From: a virus
IMG/VR virus record: IMGVR_UViG_3300046501_000684
Coordinates: 1-42,224 of that record
Reading direction: 5' to 3' (one strand)
DNA length: 42,224 nt
Shown here: positions 8,801 through 16,565 of the stretch, piece by piece
Layout: the number at the start of each line of letters is the position of its first letter
Position numbering within the stretch: the first letter of the stretch is position 1
Made by a program: the position numbers and the translations under genes
The notes under the pieces: generated by a model
What the model saw: only the letters and a program-made list of their open reading frames with translations
Database searches by the model: none
What the model was told of the DNA's origin: nothing

Positions 8801-9439
8801 ACCGGCGATCAGCATCGTGTCGGCGATCTTGTTGCTGTTCTGGTTCGGTGTAAGGCGGCGGACGCGGATCTGCCAGCCGGTGGTGGCGTCCGGCAGATCG
8901 ATCCGGCGGGAGCGCTCGTAGCGGGTGGTGGTCTTGCCGTCCACGGCGTCGACCGCCACCTGTTGATAGGCGCCGCCGTCGGTGGCCACGTCGATGGCGT
9001 ACTCGATGCGGTAGCCAACGATGTTGCCTTCATCATCCTGACGTTGCAGGGCTGCCCAGGCGAAACGCACGCGCACGGCCGACAGCTGAATATTGGTGAT
9101 TGAGCGCACCCACGGGGAGTCGCTGCGCAGCTCGACGTTCAGCGAGGTTTCGTTTTCAACCGAAGGAATGCCGGGGATATAGGCCTGGTCCACGGAACCC
9201 GGGCGCCAGTCCCACTTCACGTTCGGGAAGTTGTAGTTGCCGCTCGCGTCCCGGATCGGGGTGTTGTCGAGGTAGATGTCGTAGTCGCTCGGGGTTTCGT
9301 CGAACTCGCCCTCGCCCACGGCGATCAGCAGCTTGGCCAAGTTGGTCGAGCGCAGGCTGTCGCTGGCCTCGGTCGGCGACTTGGGCTTGCTGCTACCGCC
9401 CTTCTCGCCGTGGATGTCGATCTTCTGTGCTGCGCCCAT
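5876..9439 (-). CDS. J: Central tail tip / host specificity protein J
   Basis: An 1187-residue protein closely resembling lambda gpJ in size and layout. The N-terminal tip domain starts GAAQKIDIHGEKGGSSKPKSPTEASDSLRS and is followed by the hub region (NPAWITYGVCTEDRFGLG, FLCDMNLQGKADAWSLLRDIAGIYRGM). Fibronectin-type-III-like segments lie near residues 620-800. The C-terminal third has alanine-rich coiled-coil stretches (DUF1983-like) that end in a receptor-facing region. It forms the trimeric hub of the tail tip and contributes to adsorption. An SD GGAGG lies 5 bases before the ATG, just after a terminator-like hairpin. Confidence 0.93.
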   Translation of the reverse strand: MGAAQKIDIHGEKGGSSKPKSPTEASDSLRSTNLAKLLIAVGEGEFDETPSDYDIYLDNTPIRDASGNYNFPNVKWDWRPGSVDQAYIPGIPSVENETSLNVELRSDSPWVRSITNIQLSAVRVRFAWAALQRQDDEGNIVGYRIEYAIDVATDGGAYQQVAVDAVDGKTTTRYERSRRIDLPDATTGWQIRVRRLTPNQNSNKIADTMLIAGYTEVIDAKLRYPNTALLYIEFDAEQFTNIPAVTVKCRARRWQVPSNYDPIARTYTGTWDGSMKQAWTNNPAWITYGVCTEDRFGLGKRIKSFMVDKWELYRISQYCDQLVPNGLGGTEPRFLCDMNLQGKADAWSLLRDIAGIYRGMTYWAQGQLVMQADMPRAQDFDYVFTRANVIEGKFSYGSASAKTRYTRALVSYDNPANNYDTDVIPFADLNLQRRYGDRPTELSAIGCTRASEAQRRGKWAILSNNQDRTVSFKTGMEGVIPLPGHIIPVADSLLAGREVGGRISSASGRVVTLDRDTQAKAGDRLIINLPGGRAEGRTVQSVNGRAVTVTTNYSEPPIAQLQWALDADDLAIPLYRVLRTKRTLEGDFEISALQYEPSKFAYIDTGARLEERPISVIPITVVPAPTSVTVSSNSIVSQGIAVATMTITWPAVNGAVAYDVEWRKDSGNWIKLQRTGMTSVDVVGIYAGAYVARVRAVSAFDISSIWRNSMLTQLKGKEGLPPAVSYLTATPLLFGIYLKWGFPAGAEDTQRTEIWHSPTTSLEMATKLTDLSYPQSDFSMLGLRAGVTFYFWARLVDRIGNIGPWYPVGIGVQGQSSSDAAAILEMIAGQIGETELGQDLLDEINKIPSLQAQIDALDGLSGYDPDATYVDGDLVVSGKRIYQAMGNVPINTPPPNGAYWQDVGQTIESVSGLAQQVATNTTSITELDGVVTAQATAFQALRASWRDEDGQGDLDGALKEWGSTAAIATEEKVRASENLASAQKITTLTAAVGENEANVTDLRQVVATEKETTATAITQVNVKVGENTAAIQETSTAFADTNGKLSTMWSVKMQVTANGQYVAAGIGLGIENTGAGLQSQFLVSADRFAIVNTIAGGAISVPFAVQGGQVFINSAFIADGTITNAKIGSYISSTNYIAGQQGWILNKDGTLEINGIVPGQGRLVINALNVSVYDSNNTLRVRLGYLG

Positions 9440-9454
9440 GCTTTCCTCCAGGCG

Positions 9455-9477
9455 AAAAAAAACCGCCTCATGGGCGG
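9455..9477 (-). terminator. Intra-operon terminator-like hairpin before J
   Basis: On the minus strand: GGCGG/CCGCC stem (9473-9477 with 9463-9467) with a five-base loop and a run of eight T, followed by the SD CTGGAGG of J. The stem can extend by one wobble pair. Confidence 0.65.
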
Positions 9478-9496
9478 CCTGCTTGCTGCGTCCTGC

Positions 9497-10105
9497 TTAC
9501 ACTTTGTCTTCGGCGTAGATCGAGGCGGAAATGATCATGCCGCCCCATCGGCGCTCGCCGATGCAGATCGGTACCGGGTTGCCGCTCGCAGTGGTGTTCT
9601 TGGCGCTGCCGAAGGCGTACGACGGTGCGTTCTCGGGGGATGAACTCTGCGACAAGCCGCCCTGCTGGGGGCTGAGCATCTGGATCACGCCGCCGGCGAC
9701 ACTGGCCGTACCGGCCGCATACAGAAAAGGGGATGCCGCTGCGAATGGGGTGAACGAAAGCACGTAAGCGGCGGCAATCATTATCGTGCCGATGATCGTC
9801 TGCAAGCCGCCGGCGCGTTTACTGCCCTCGATCACCGGCACAATACGGATCTCTCTTGTGCCGCCGAGATCGAATCCATCCATACCGACATTCTTGCGGT
9901 TGCGAAAGATCGCGAACTTCAAACCCAGACGCTCTAGGCGCTTTATTTCTTCGGCGAATCCCTCGATCGTCGCGTTGAGCGCGCGGAACACCTCAACAGC
10001 CGAGCCGCCATCCAAGAGGTATGGCTTACTGCGAAAGAACTTTTTCGCCAATGAGCCTGAGAGCATAACTTTCGTCGCGGGGGTGTAGGTGATTGCTGAG
10101 CACAT
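9497..10105 (-). CDS. I: Tail tip assembly protein I
   Basis: A 202-residue lambda gpI-like protein. An N-terminal beta-grasp-like domain (LSGSLAKKFF...LDGGSAVEVFRALNATIEGF) is followed by a hydrophobic Gly/Ala-rich segment around residues 100-150 and a C-terminal PVPICIGERRWGGMIISASI phrase typical of the family. It acts in assembly of the J-I-L-K tail tip complex. I chose the ATG at 10105, with GGAG six bases upstream. The open frame continues to 10153, but that part encodes the hairpin. Position directly before J supports the call. Confidence 0.87.
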   Translation of the reverse strand: MCSAITYTPATKVMLSGSLAKKFFRSKPYLLDGGSAVEVFRALNATIEGFAEEIKRLERLGLKFAIFRNRKNVGMDGFDLGGTREIRIVPVIEGSKRAGGLQTIIGTIMIAAAYVLSFTPFAAASPFLYAAGTASVAGGVIQMLSPQQGGLSQSSSPENAPSYAFGSAKNTTASGNPVPICIGERRWGGMIISASIYAEDKV

Positions 10106-10122
10106 GCCATTCTCCAGGCGAT

Positions 10123-10144
10123 AAAAAAACCGCCCGGAGGCGGT
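10123..10144 (-). terminator. Intra-operon terminator-like hairpin before gene I
   Basis: On the minus strand: ACCGCC/GGCGGT stem (10139-10144 with 10129-10134), four-base loop, then seven T. CGCCTGGAGA, the SD of gene I, follows. It is built like the hairpins before J and the endolysin. Confidence 0.65.
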
Positions 10145-10149
10145 CATGT

Positions 10150-10584
10150 TCAAAGCGTTGTGGGAAGAATGTCTATCTGCCCATCACCGCCGGTGAAAAC
10201 TCGGTATTTCTTAACTGCACCATCTTTTACGGTTGCTTCTCGTTCTACGCGCTCTGCGCCCATCGAACAGATACCAGAACCTGTATAAGCAGCACCCACC
10301 GAAACCGTATCGGGCGGCAAGTAGAACGATGCTTTTTGACCAGCATCAAGCCTTGCGACCTGTTTGCCATCAATAAATACAGCCATTGAACACAGGCTGC
10401 CCGTATGACCGGAATCCCGAATCACTTGAAGCACGCCAAACGCCCCTGAAGGCTTTTTCTGGTAAGCGCTCAATTGGTTTGGCGGAGCCTGCGCTGCTTC
10501 GCTTGATGGCGTGGGCGATGTGGCACAGCCAGCCAGCAAAACTATAAATGCTCCAGCAAGCGATAGTTTTTCAAATTTACTCAT
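10150..10584 (-). CDS. Small lipoprotein, probable moron
   Basis: A 144-residue protein with a signal peptide and lipobox (IVLLAGCATS, lipidated Cys about residue 20). A Pro/Ser-rich linker precedes a ~100-residue beta-rich domain with two cysteines. The ATG at 10584 has GAGG six bases upstream. It lies between the K and I homologues, where lambda has no gene, and its coding overlaps the neighbouring non-lambda gene by eight bases. It is probably an envelope protein made in the lysogen or during infection, for example in surface exclusion. That role is inference; the lipoprotein nature is seen directly. Confidence 0.75.
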   Translation of the reverse strand: MSKFEKLSLAGAFIVLLAGCATSPTPSSEAAQAPPNQLSAYQKKPSGAFGVLQVIRDSGHTGSLCSMAVFIDGKQVARLDAGQKASFYLPPDTVSVGAAYTGSGICSMGAERVEREATVKDGAVKKYRVFTGGDGQIDILPTTL

Positions 10585-11425
10585 CGTCATCCTCGTCATA
10601 GCCGGGCTCGCATTCAGTTTCCATGATTCTCACCAGCCCGCCAAACCCGCCAACTTTTTCAATGTAGGCATCAAAAAAATGCCCGTCTGAGCCGCACATA
10701 ATTTTCATTCCGTCGAGAAGCCCCATCTTCTCGCGGTAGCTGCATTTAGTCGCGCCTATGACCTTCGCCATCAGCAAAAACCGTAGATAATCCCCGCCAT
10801 TTACTGGTATCGATCCAATGTCAGAGGACATCAACTGCCATTCTTTGTCCTCTACTTGATGCTTGTTAATGCCCACCCAGCCGCCCTGCCACGGCTCATC
10901 AACAAAAATTGGCAGCATCCCTTCGGGTATGCACTCGATTCGCCCATGTTGCTGCAGCACATGAAGTCGATTGTTTTGCCAGGGCATTGCGATGAATTTA
11001 TAGCCAACCAAACCATCGGAAGGTGGCAGCATGCTTTTGTAAGGCAGTCTGTAGTAGCGCGCCACAAACGGAGAAACAGTTTCGACAATGTGGACTCTTT
11101 TACCGTCCTTCCCGAGCGCCCCTGAATCGCGGACATTAATAACAATCTGCTCAGGTCCATCCCACGCGACTGCCCCAAGACTATCAGGGGCGAATAGCGA
11201 GCGCAGATAATGCTCATCCTCGCCTGCGAACCTCATCGCCGACCGCAAATACAGCATCGCCCCGCCCTTGGTGACGTGCACCAAAGAAGATGCGCCATGT
11301 TCTGCTATGGTCGCCTCTATGGCCTTTTTGTCCTCTGCGGTCAGCCTGTAGCAATCGCGATCGGTAGGGTTTACCGAGTCCTGGGGGTTAAGTAGGTAGG
11401 GCTGAACAAGCTCCAATATGCTCAC
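10577..11425 (-). CDS. Hypothetical protein inserted between K and I
   Basis: A 282-residue soluble protein of unknown function with an acidic tail (GYDEDDDE). I chose the GTG at 11425 (AGGGA ten bases upstream). A TTG at 11446 would add seven residues but lacks an SD. Notable segments are LTAEDKKAIEATIAEHG, HYLRSLFAPDSLGAVAW and LRFLLMAKVIGATKCSY. There are no membrane helices or known catalytic motif. It forms a two-gene unit with the lipoprotein downstream, splitting the lambda K-I-J block. It has a lower GC look than the tail genes around it, suggesting later acquisition. Confidence 0.7.
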   Translation of the reverse strand: MSILELVQPYLLNPQDSVNPTDRDCYRLTAEDKKAIEATIAEHGASSLVHVTKGGAMLYLRSAMRFAGEDEHYLRSLFAPDSLGAVAWDGPEQIVINVRDSGALGKDGKRVHIVETVSPFVARYYRLPYKSMLPPSDGLVGYKFIAMPWQNNRLHVLQQHGRIECIPEGMLPIFVDEPWQGGWVGINKHQVEDKEWQLMSSDIGSIPVNGGDYLRFLLMAKVIGATKCSYREKMGLLDGMKIMCGSDGHFFDAYIEKVGGFGGLVRIMETECEPGYDEDDDE

Positions 11426-11458
11426 ATCAAGAACGTCCCTGATCAAAGATCGAAGACT

Positions 11459-12214
11459 TTAGCACCTGTTGCGATGGCGCAGCACCAGGCGCGTGCGCTG
11501 GAGCCAAGGACCACCGAACACGATGACCTCCGACGGCCTGCCGTACAGGTGGTGCAGCAGAAATGGCCCGGGGCCGAAGGTCGCGGCATCTTCACCGGGC
11601 AACGCCGGATCGGCGCCGAGAAATATCCCGGCATGGTTCGGGTGTACCGTCCGCCCCACTTCCATCACGATCATGTCGCCATGCTGTGGTTGATCGACCC
11701 GGTAGAAGCCGGCAGCCTCAAAATTCGCCTCGTAAAGGCTGGTGTTGTCGGCATTCTCCCACCAACCATCGGCGCGCTTAAAGGCTTCGAACTCAATCCC
11801 CCATTCGCGCTTGTACCAGTCAGCACAGACCTGCCAGCAGTCCCAGGCGCCGTGTACGAACGGGCGCTTGAGCAGCGGCGTCTCGCCGGAAGGCATGACC
11901 GTGCGCAAATCGCCCTCCGGCCAGCTGATGACATGCCACGGCATCGCGGTCGCTTCGCACATGGCCAGGTCACGCGGTGAAGGTCGGCTGGTGGCGTCCG
12001 GGTGCGAGTGGACGATGCCGATCACTTCTCCGATGTCTTCGGCCGTAGCGTAGTCTTCAGGGTCAATCCGGAATTCCTCGTTCGGTTCGAATGCGATGTT
12101 TCGGCATGGGTAATACTGTTGCTTTCGCCCAATACCCAGCAGCAGACCGCAGCACTCTTTCGGGTACTCGGCGGCCGCGTGGGCCTGGATCGCGCTCAAG
12201 ATGTGCTTGCGCAT
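11459..12214 (-). CDS. K: Tail tip protein K: JAMM peptidase plus NlpC/P60 domain
   Basis: A 251-residue two-domain protein as in lambda gpK. The N-terminal Mov34/JAB metallopeptidase domain has the full JAMM motif: E20 (YPKECCG) and H69-S-H71-P...S79-x2-D82. The C-terminal NlpC/P60 cysteine peptidase domain has C126 (WDCWQVCADWY) and H194 (HPNHAGIFLG). The first domain may trim a tail protein and the second cut peptidoglycan during DNA entry. The start at 12214 has a GGAG 6 bases upstream. A longer frame to 12487 is an artefact overlapping L. Confidence 0.9.
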   Translation of the reverse strand: MRKHILSAIQAHAAAEYPKECCGLLLGIGRKQQYYPCRNIAFEPNEEFRIDPEDYATAEDIGEVIGIVHSHPDATSRPSPRDLAMCEATAMPWHVISWPEGDLRTVMPSGETPLLKRPFVHGAWDCWQVCADWYKREWGIEFEAFKRADGWWENADNTSLYEANFEAAGFYRVDQPQHGDMIVMEVGRTVHPNHAGIFLGADPALPGEDAATFGPGPFLLHHLYGRPSEVIVFGGPWLQRTRLVLRHRNRC

Positions 12215-12216
12215 GG

Positions 12217-12966
12217 TCAGCTCCGTGCAATCAAACTCACTGCGGGAAATCCACCGAACGGGTAAGCATTGCCCTCGCCGAAGCGCGGAATACACCCCCG
12301 GCCCAGCGTGGCGTCGCATTCGTCCAGTTCGGGGTTGTCGGTCGACACGCCGTCCTTCGTGACATAGCCGCCGGTGTAGCCGCAGTTCGGCCCCCGATAA
12401 CCGCCGGTGAGGCACCAGTGGCACAGGGTCGTGGCCTGACGCCCGATGGATTCGCCGCCGACGTCGCCCGGGCTGGCAAGCTCCCAACTGACCGTCTCCC
12501 CGTCCTCATTCGTCTTCTGGTCGATGTACCAGACCTCGATCGTCTCTTGGGTTGGGTCCGCTGTTGCATTGCCGGTCGGAAAGTTCACTGCATCCAAGTA
12601 CGCGCCCAAGGTGTGACGCATCGTCAGCTTGAACTCAAGCAGATCGTCGAAGGCCAGGCACAGCGCAGTGATACGCCCATTGACGTTGCCAACCGACAGC
12701 GATGGGCGTACTGCCGTGCCGTCGCCGTTCGCCTCGATACCTTCGATCTGCATTGGCCAGGCGCCGTACTCATTTCCCTGGAACCAGATCGCTTTCGCGG
12801 GGAGTTGATCAGCATCGGCGCCGGCGGCGATAAGCTCGGCAGGCGTGTGCGGAATGGCGTGCCCGTGAAAGCGCAGCACGTCGGCCCCATAATCCGAGCC
12901 GTCCAATTCGAAGAGCAGCACTTCGCTGCCAGGCTCAAGAACCTGGATGTCACTGATCAGTGGCAT
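12217..12966 (-). CDS. L: Minor tail protein L
   Basis: A 249-residue protein resembling lambda gpL, a tail tip protein between M and K. The C-terminal third is cysteine-rich (C182, C185, C195, C217 and C225 in phrases LCHWCLTGGYRGPNCGY and LDECDATLGRGC). Lambda gpL is known to hold a [4Fe-4S] cluster in the corresponding domain, so the same cofactor is likely here. It is packed two bases from K and nine from M. The family assignment is strong; the cluster is inferred by homology. Confidence 0.88.
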   Translation of the reverse strand: MPLISDIQVLEPGSEVLLFELDGSDYGADVLRFHGHAIPHTPAELIAAGADADQLPAKAIWFQGNEYGAWPMQIEGIEANGDGTAVRPSLSVGNVNGRITALCLAFDDLLEFKLTMRHTLGAYLDAVNFPTGNATADPTQETIEVWYIDQKTNEDGETVSWELASPGDVGGESIGRQATTLCHWCLTGGYRGPNCGYTGGYVTKDGVSTDNPELDECDATLGRGCIPRFGEGNAYPFGGFPAVSLIARS

Positions 12967-12975
12967 GGTTGTCCC

Positions 12976-13314
12976 TTATGGTTGGAAGGCACGGTCAAAA
13001 GTGGCCGTAAGTTTGAAAACGGTCCCGCCCATAGGGGTGGGAACCGGTTTTTTGCAGGTGAACAAGCCGAGTTCGCCGAGTGGCGTGGTCCAGAGAAACG
13101 CCTTGGCGCCGGCGTGCCTGTCAAAGAACGCCATAATTTCCAGTACCTTGGCCTTTGGCCCGGTATAGGAGATTGGGTAGGAATCCACTTTGTTGTTCGG
13201 CCCGTCGCCAGATTCTTGCTTGTAGCCATCACCAAACTGCGCGGTGCGCACTCGATAGGTGATATCGGGTGCGTCTCCGTTTTGCGTTGGCCAGGTGAAG
13301 CGCTCGATTGCCAT
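12976..13314 (-). CDS. M: Minor tail protein M
   Basis: A 112-residue protein of the phage minor tail family (MAIERFTWPTQNGDAPDITYRVRTAQFGDGYKQ...). Gene M products of this class close the tail tip around the tape measure. An SD (GGGAGA) supports the ATG at 13314 over an open extension to 13341. It lies two bases after the tape measure stop, in lambda order H-M-L-K. Confidence 0.87.
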   Translation of the reverse strand: MAIERFTWPTQNGDAPDITYRVRTAQFGDGYKQESGDGPNNKVDSYPISYTGPKAKVLEIMAFFDRHAGAKAFLWTTPLGELGLFTCKKPVPTPMGGTVFKLTATFDRAFQP

Positions 13315-13316
13315 GG

Positions 13317-16300
13317 CTATCTCCCGTTTATCCTCTTCCAAATTTCGCCGCCCGGCTGAATCTCCTTGGCGATTGCTCGGTCAACCACTGCCTGCGCTAT
13401 TTGCTGCACGCCTTTCCCGAGGTCGGCCGAGGCCTGCTGGTTGTTTGTGGGCGACTCCGAGCCGCTCGTTTGCACGGACACCGCAACGGGAAAGTTGTAC
13501 GTGTCGCCGCCGCTGCCGCCGCCATTACTGATCGCTGCAACGCCAGGTCCCGCACCGGAAGTCAGCGGTGTCACGCTGCCGCCATTCGCGCCGGTCATGA
13601 GGAAGGACTTGCCGCCCTCGTTGTACAGCTCCGGCCCCAGTTCGTTGACTTCGTACAGCGAGTTTGGGGCGACAGGTCCGCCGGCCGCCCGGTACCCGGA
13701 GAAGTCGACACTGGTGTATCCGGCCTGTGATGCTCCAAGGTTCGAAGAGGTCGCACCGGCAGAGCCAGAGGCCAGCCCGTTACCAGTACCACTGCCGACG
13801 AAGTAGCTGGTTGCAGCCCCCACCAAGCTGCCCAGCAATGCCGAACTGGCTTGCCGAGTAGCGATGCGCGCCATATCGGCCAGAATCGATTTCGCAAAGT
13901 CCCCAAACGATGCCTTCCCGGTCAGGGCGAAGTTGACGATCGAGTCTTCCATCGAGCTGAAGGCGTTGGTAAACAGGTTTCGAGTTTGGCCGGCAATGTC
14001 TCGCGCCGAATCCAGGTAGTTGGCCCAGGCCGATGTCGCGCCCTTGGTCCAGTCACCCTGCGCCGCTTCAACATCGGCATAGTTCTGCCGGATCTGGTCG
14101 GTCGCGGCCTTGTTCGCGTCTGCGAGGGCTTGTGACTTCTGCTTGAACTCTTCCGGGTCCATGTTTCTGGATGGATCGGAGCGCTGGTTTTCCAGTTCCA
14201 AGGACTGTTGCGCGAATCGGTCTTGCTGACTGTTCAGCTCGCCCGACAGCGCGTTCTGCCGATCGCCTTGACCGACGCCATTCACCGCGCGCTGACCTGC
14301 AAGCGCCAGAGCCTTCTGTTGCTGGCCGAGCGCGGCAACGTACTGATCAATCGCGTACCGCTGCTTGTCGAGCCTTCCCTTCTCGGCAGTGGCCAGCACC
14401 TCCTGTTGGCTGTCGGCATCCTTCTGCGCCTTGACCATGGCTGTGCGTGCATCAGCGATCTTCTGGTCCAGTTGAATGCGTTGCGCAGCCGTGGTGCTGG
14501 ACTTGTTCTTAACGGCCTCCAGTGCCGCGATCTCGGCTTCGTACGCTGCTGTGACTTCGTCCCGCTCGTTGCCGATCAGTCCGTCACGCTTTTGCGCGTA
14601 CTCCGCCTGGGAGATAAGTCCGGCCTTCTGCTCGGCATCCAGCTTTTTCTGGGCGTTGCTGTACTCAGCCAGAATTGCCGTGAGCTGATTTTTGGCATCG
14701 TTGAAACCGGTCAGGTCGACGCTGCCCGCTGCTACGGCTGGGTCCTTGTTCTTGTCCTTGATGTTTTGGATCGTCTTGGCCACGTAATCGGGCTTAACGA
14801 GCGGGCTATCCGGGTTTGCCTTGCGGAGATCGTCGACAGACCGCTGGTACTCCTTGATGAGCTTGTTGCGCTTCTCAGAATTAGTGAGGTTTGAATCACT
14901 GATCGCCTTGAGCTTCCGCTCAGCCTCAATCCCTTCCTGATGAATCCGCGCCTGATCGCTGTCGAACTTCGCATTGTCCTTCTGGGCCACCTGCTTGTCT
15001 TGCAGCAGGTTCAACTCATCCTGCAGGGCCTCCATTCGCTGCTTCGCATCACCATCCTCATAACCTGTCCCCAAGGTTGATTGGAGGTAGGCCAGCTTCT
15101 GGGTGATTTCGGTGATGCGCAGCAGCTCATCCTGATCACGACCGACGTTTTTCAGCGCATCCAGCGTCTTGGCGGTTTCACCTCGAATCGCGAGCCATGC
15201 TCTTTCAACAAGCCCAAGGTTCTGAATGATCTCGCCAGCGCGCCCCTTCACTGCATCTGCATAACTGTCGGTCAGCAGCTTCGATGCTCCGATCTCATCA
15301 CCCTGTTCTTTCAGGGCTACGATCTGTGCATACACCGAGGCGGTCAGGAAGTGATATTGATCGTTCAGCGACTTCGCCGCGGCAACCGGGTCATCCGCAA
15401 TCTTGACGAACTCCGCCACCGTCGCGTCGACAGACTTGCCGGTGGCCTTCTCCATTGCCAGGGCTGCTTCGGAAATCTCAACGAAACTCCCGCTGGCCAT
15501 CTTTCCGTTGCCCGCCAGGGTCGCCAGCACTTCCGCTGCCGCACCGGTCGTTCCCACCGTCGCACTGATCTGCCGCGCCATTTCGGCGAGCTCACCAGCA
15601 TTGGTGCCAGCGTAGTTGCCGGTCAGAATCAGGGATTTGTTGTACTCCTGAGCCTCCTTGCTGCCTTGGTAATAGGCATTGGTGAGCACGGCAAGTGCGC
15701 CCGCAGCCAAGGCTATCGGTGCGGCAATTGCCGCAAATCCGATGGCAGCGCTGCCGGCGCCGGCACCCAACTGAGCCACGGCGCGCACACCGCTACCCCA
15801 ATCACCCGAGGACAGAGCATTGCCGAGCTGAACGACGTTTTCCTGCGCCTGGCGGGTGCCGAGCTTCAGCTTGTCGAACGCGCCAGTCACTTCGGTCACG
15901 CCAGCGCGGTCCTTGCCGATCTTTGCCAGCCTATCTGCGTAAGCCGCGGCGTCGATTCCGCCGGCTTTGTGCAAGTCGTTAAGCGCCTTTTCCTGCGCCT
16001 CCAGCTTGGCGAGCTTCGCGACCACCGGGTCAATGCCGTTGACTGTGCGCTTCAGCGCTTCAATCTGGCGGTTCTCGGCATCAATCAGACGTTGTTTCTG
16101 CGCAAGTTCCTTGGCTTCAGCCTTCTCAATTCGGTCAAAGGACTTGCCGAGCCGATCCTGATAAGCCTCCTGCTGCTCAATCGTGACCAGTCCACCCTTG
16201 CGAGCACGCTCCAGCAACCCTTCAGCCTGGACCAAAGATTCCATGCTGGAGATGTTGCCGGACATTGCCTTGTCGAGCTGGCTGATGATGGCGATTTCGC

Positions 16301-16565
16301 TGGTAGCGCTTGCGCCTGATTTCCGTCTTGCCTCGGCCTGACGCTGTGTGGCGCCAGTCGATTTGTCGATCTCCTGAGCAACTTCTTTTTCGGCCTGAAC
16401 AATCTTCTTGCCGGTGTCGGCGAGTTGGGAGCCAGTTTTGCCGAGATCGTCGATTGCCTTTTCGGCATCCACCGCCGAATCAACCAGTTTGTCCAAATCA
16501 TCAGCAGCCTTGACCGCCGACGACGAATTGACCTCGATGCCCAGGGACGCGAAGTTGGTGCTCAT
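13317..16565 (-). CDS. H: Tail tape measure protein (H)
   Basis: A 1082-residue protein with long coiled-coil regions rich in Ala, Lys, Glu and Gln. A hydrophobic stretch at about residues 265-295 (GAGAGSAAIGFAAIAAPIALAAGALAVL) may insert into the membrane at DNA ejection. The C-terminal part (GKASFGDFAKSILADMARIATRQASSALLG) is characteristic of lambda gpH. Its length sets the tail length. The ATG overlaps the stop of the GT extension by four bases. G and GT chaperones, encoded just upstream, coat it during assembly. Confidence 0.93.
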   Translation of the reverse strand: MSTNFASLGIEVNSSSAVKAADDLDKLVDSAVDAEKAIDDLGKTGSQLADTGKKIVQAEKEVAQEIDKSTGATQRQAEARRKSGASATSEIAIISQLDKAMSGNISSMESLVQAEGLLERARKGGLVTIEQQEAYQDRLGKSFDRIEKAEAKELAQKQRLIDAENRQIEALKRTVNGIDPVVAKLAKLEAQEKALNDLHKAGGIDAAAYADRLAKIGKDRAGVTEVTGAFDKLKLGTRQAQENVVQLGNALSSGDWGSGVRAVAQLGAGAGSAAIGFAAIAAPIALAAGALAVLTNAYYQGSKEAQEYNKSLILTGNYAGTNAGELAEMARQISATVGTTGAAAEVLATLAGNGKMASGSFVEISEAALAMEKATGKSVDATVAEFVKIADDPVAAAKSLNDQYHFLTASVYAQIVALKEQGDEIGASKLLTDSYADAVKGRAGEIIQNLGLVERAWLAIRGETAKTLDALKNVGRDQDELLRITEITQKLAYLQSTLGTGYEDGDAKQRMEALQDELNLLQDKQVAQKDNAKFDSDQARIHQEGIEAERKLKAISDSNLTNSEKRNKLIKEYQRSVDDLRKANPDSPLVKPDYVAKTIQNIKDKNKDPAVAAGSVDLTGFNDAKNQLTAILAEYSNAQKKLDAEQKAGLISQAEYAQKRDGLIGNERDEVTAAYEAEIAALEAVKNKSSTTAAQRIQLDQKIADARTAMVKAQKDADSQQEVLATAEKGRLDKQRYAIDQYVAALGQQQKALALAGQRAVNGVGQGDRQNALSGELNSQQDRFAQQSLELENQRSDPSRNMDPEEFKQKSQALADANKAATDQIRQNYADVEAAQGDWTKGATSAWANYLDSARDIAGQTRNLFTNAFSSMEDSIVNFALTGKASFGDFAKSILADMARIATRQASSALLGSLVGAATSYFVGSGTGNGLASGSAGATSSNLGASQAGYTSVDFSGYRAAGGPVAPNSLYEVNELGPELYNEGGKSFLMTGANGGSVTPLTSGAGPGVAAISNGGGSGGDTYNFPVAVSVQTSGSESPTNNQQASADLGKGVQQIAQAVVDRAIAKEIQPGGEIWKRINGR

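Noticed and set aside
7754-9103. Long plus-strand open frame (449 codons) opposite J
   Set aside because: It mirrors the J gene, has Arg/Gly/Val-rich composition, no SD and no family-like sequence. It is an effect of GC-biased third positions.
12091-16319. Plus-strand open frames of 400+ codons opposite L/M and the tape measure
   Set aside because: Antisense shadows of well-identified tail genes, without SD or motifs.
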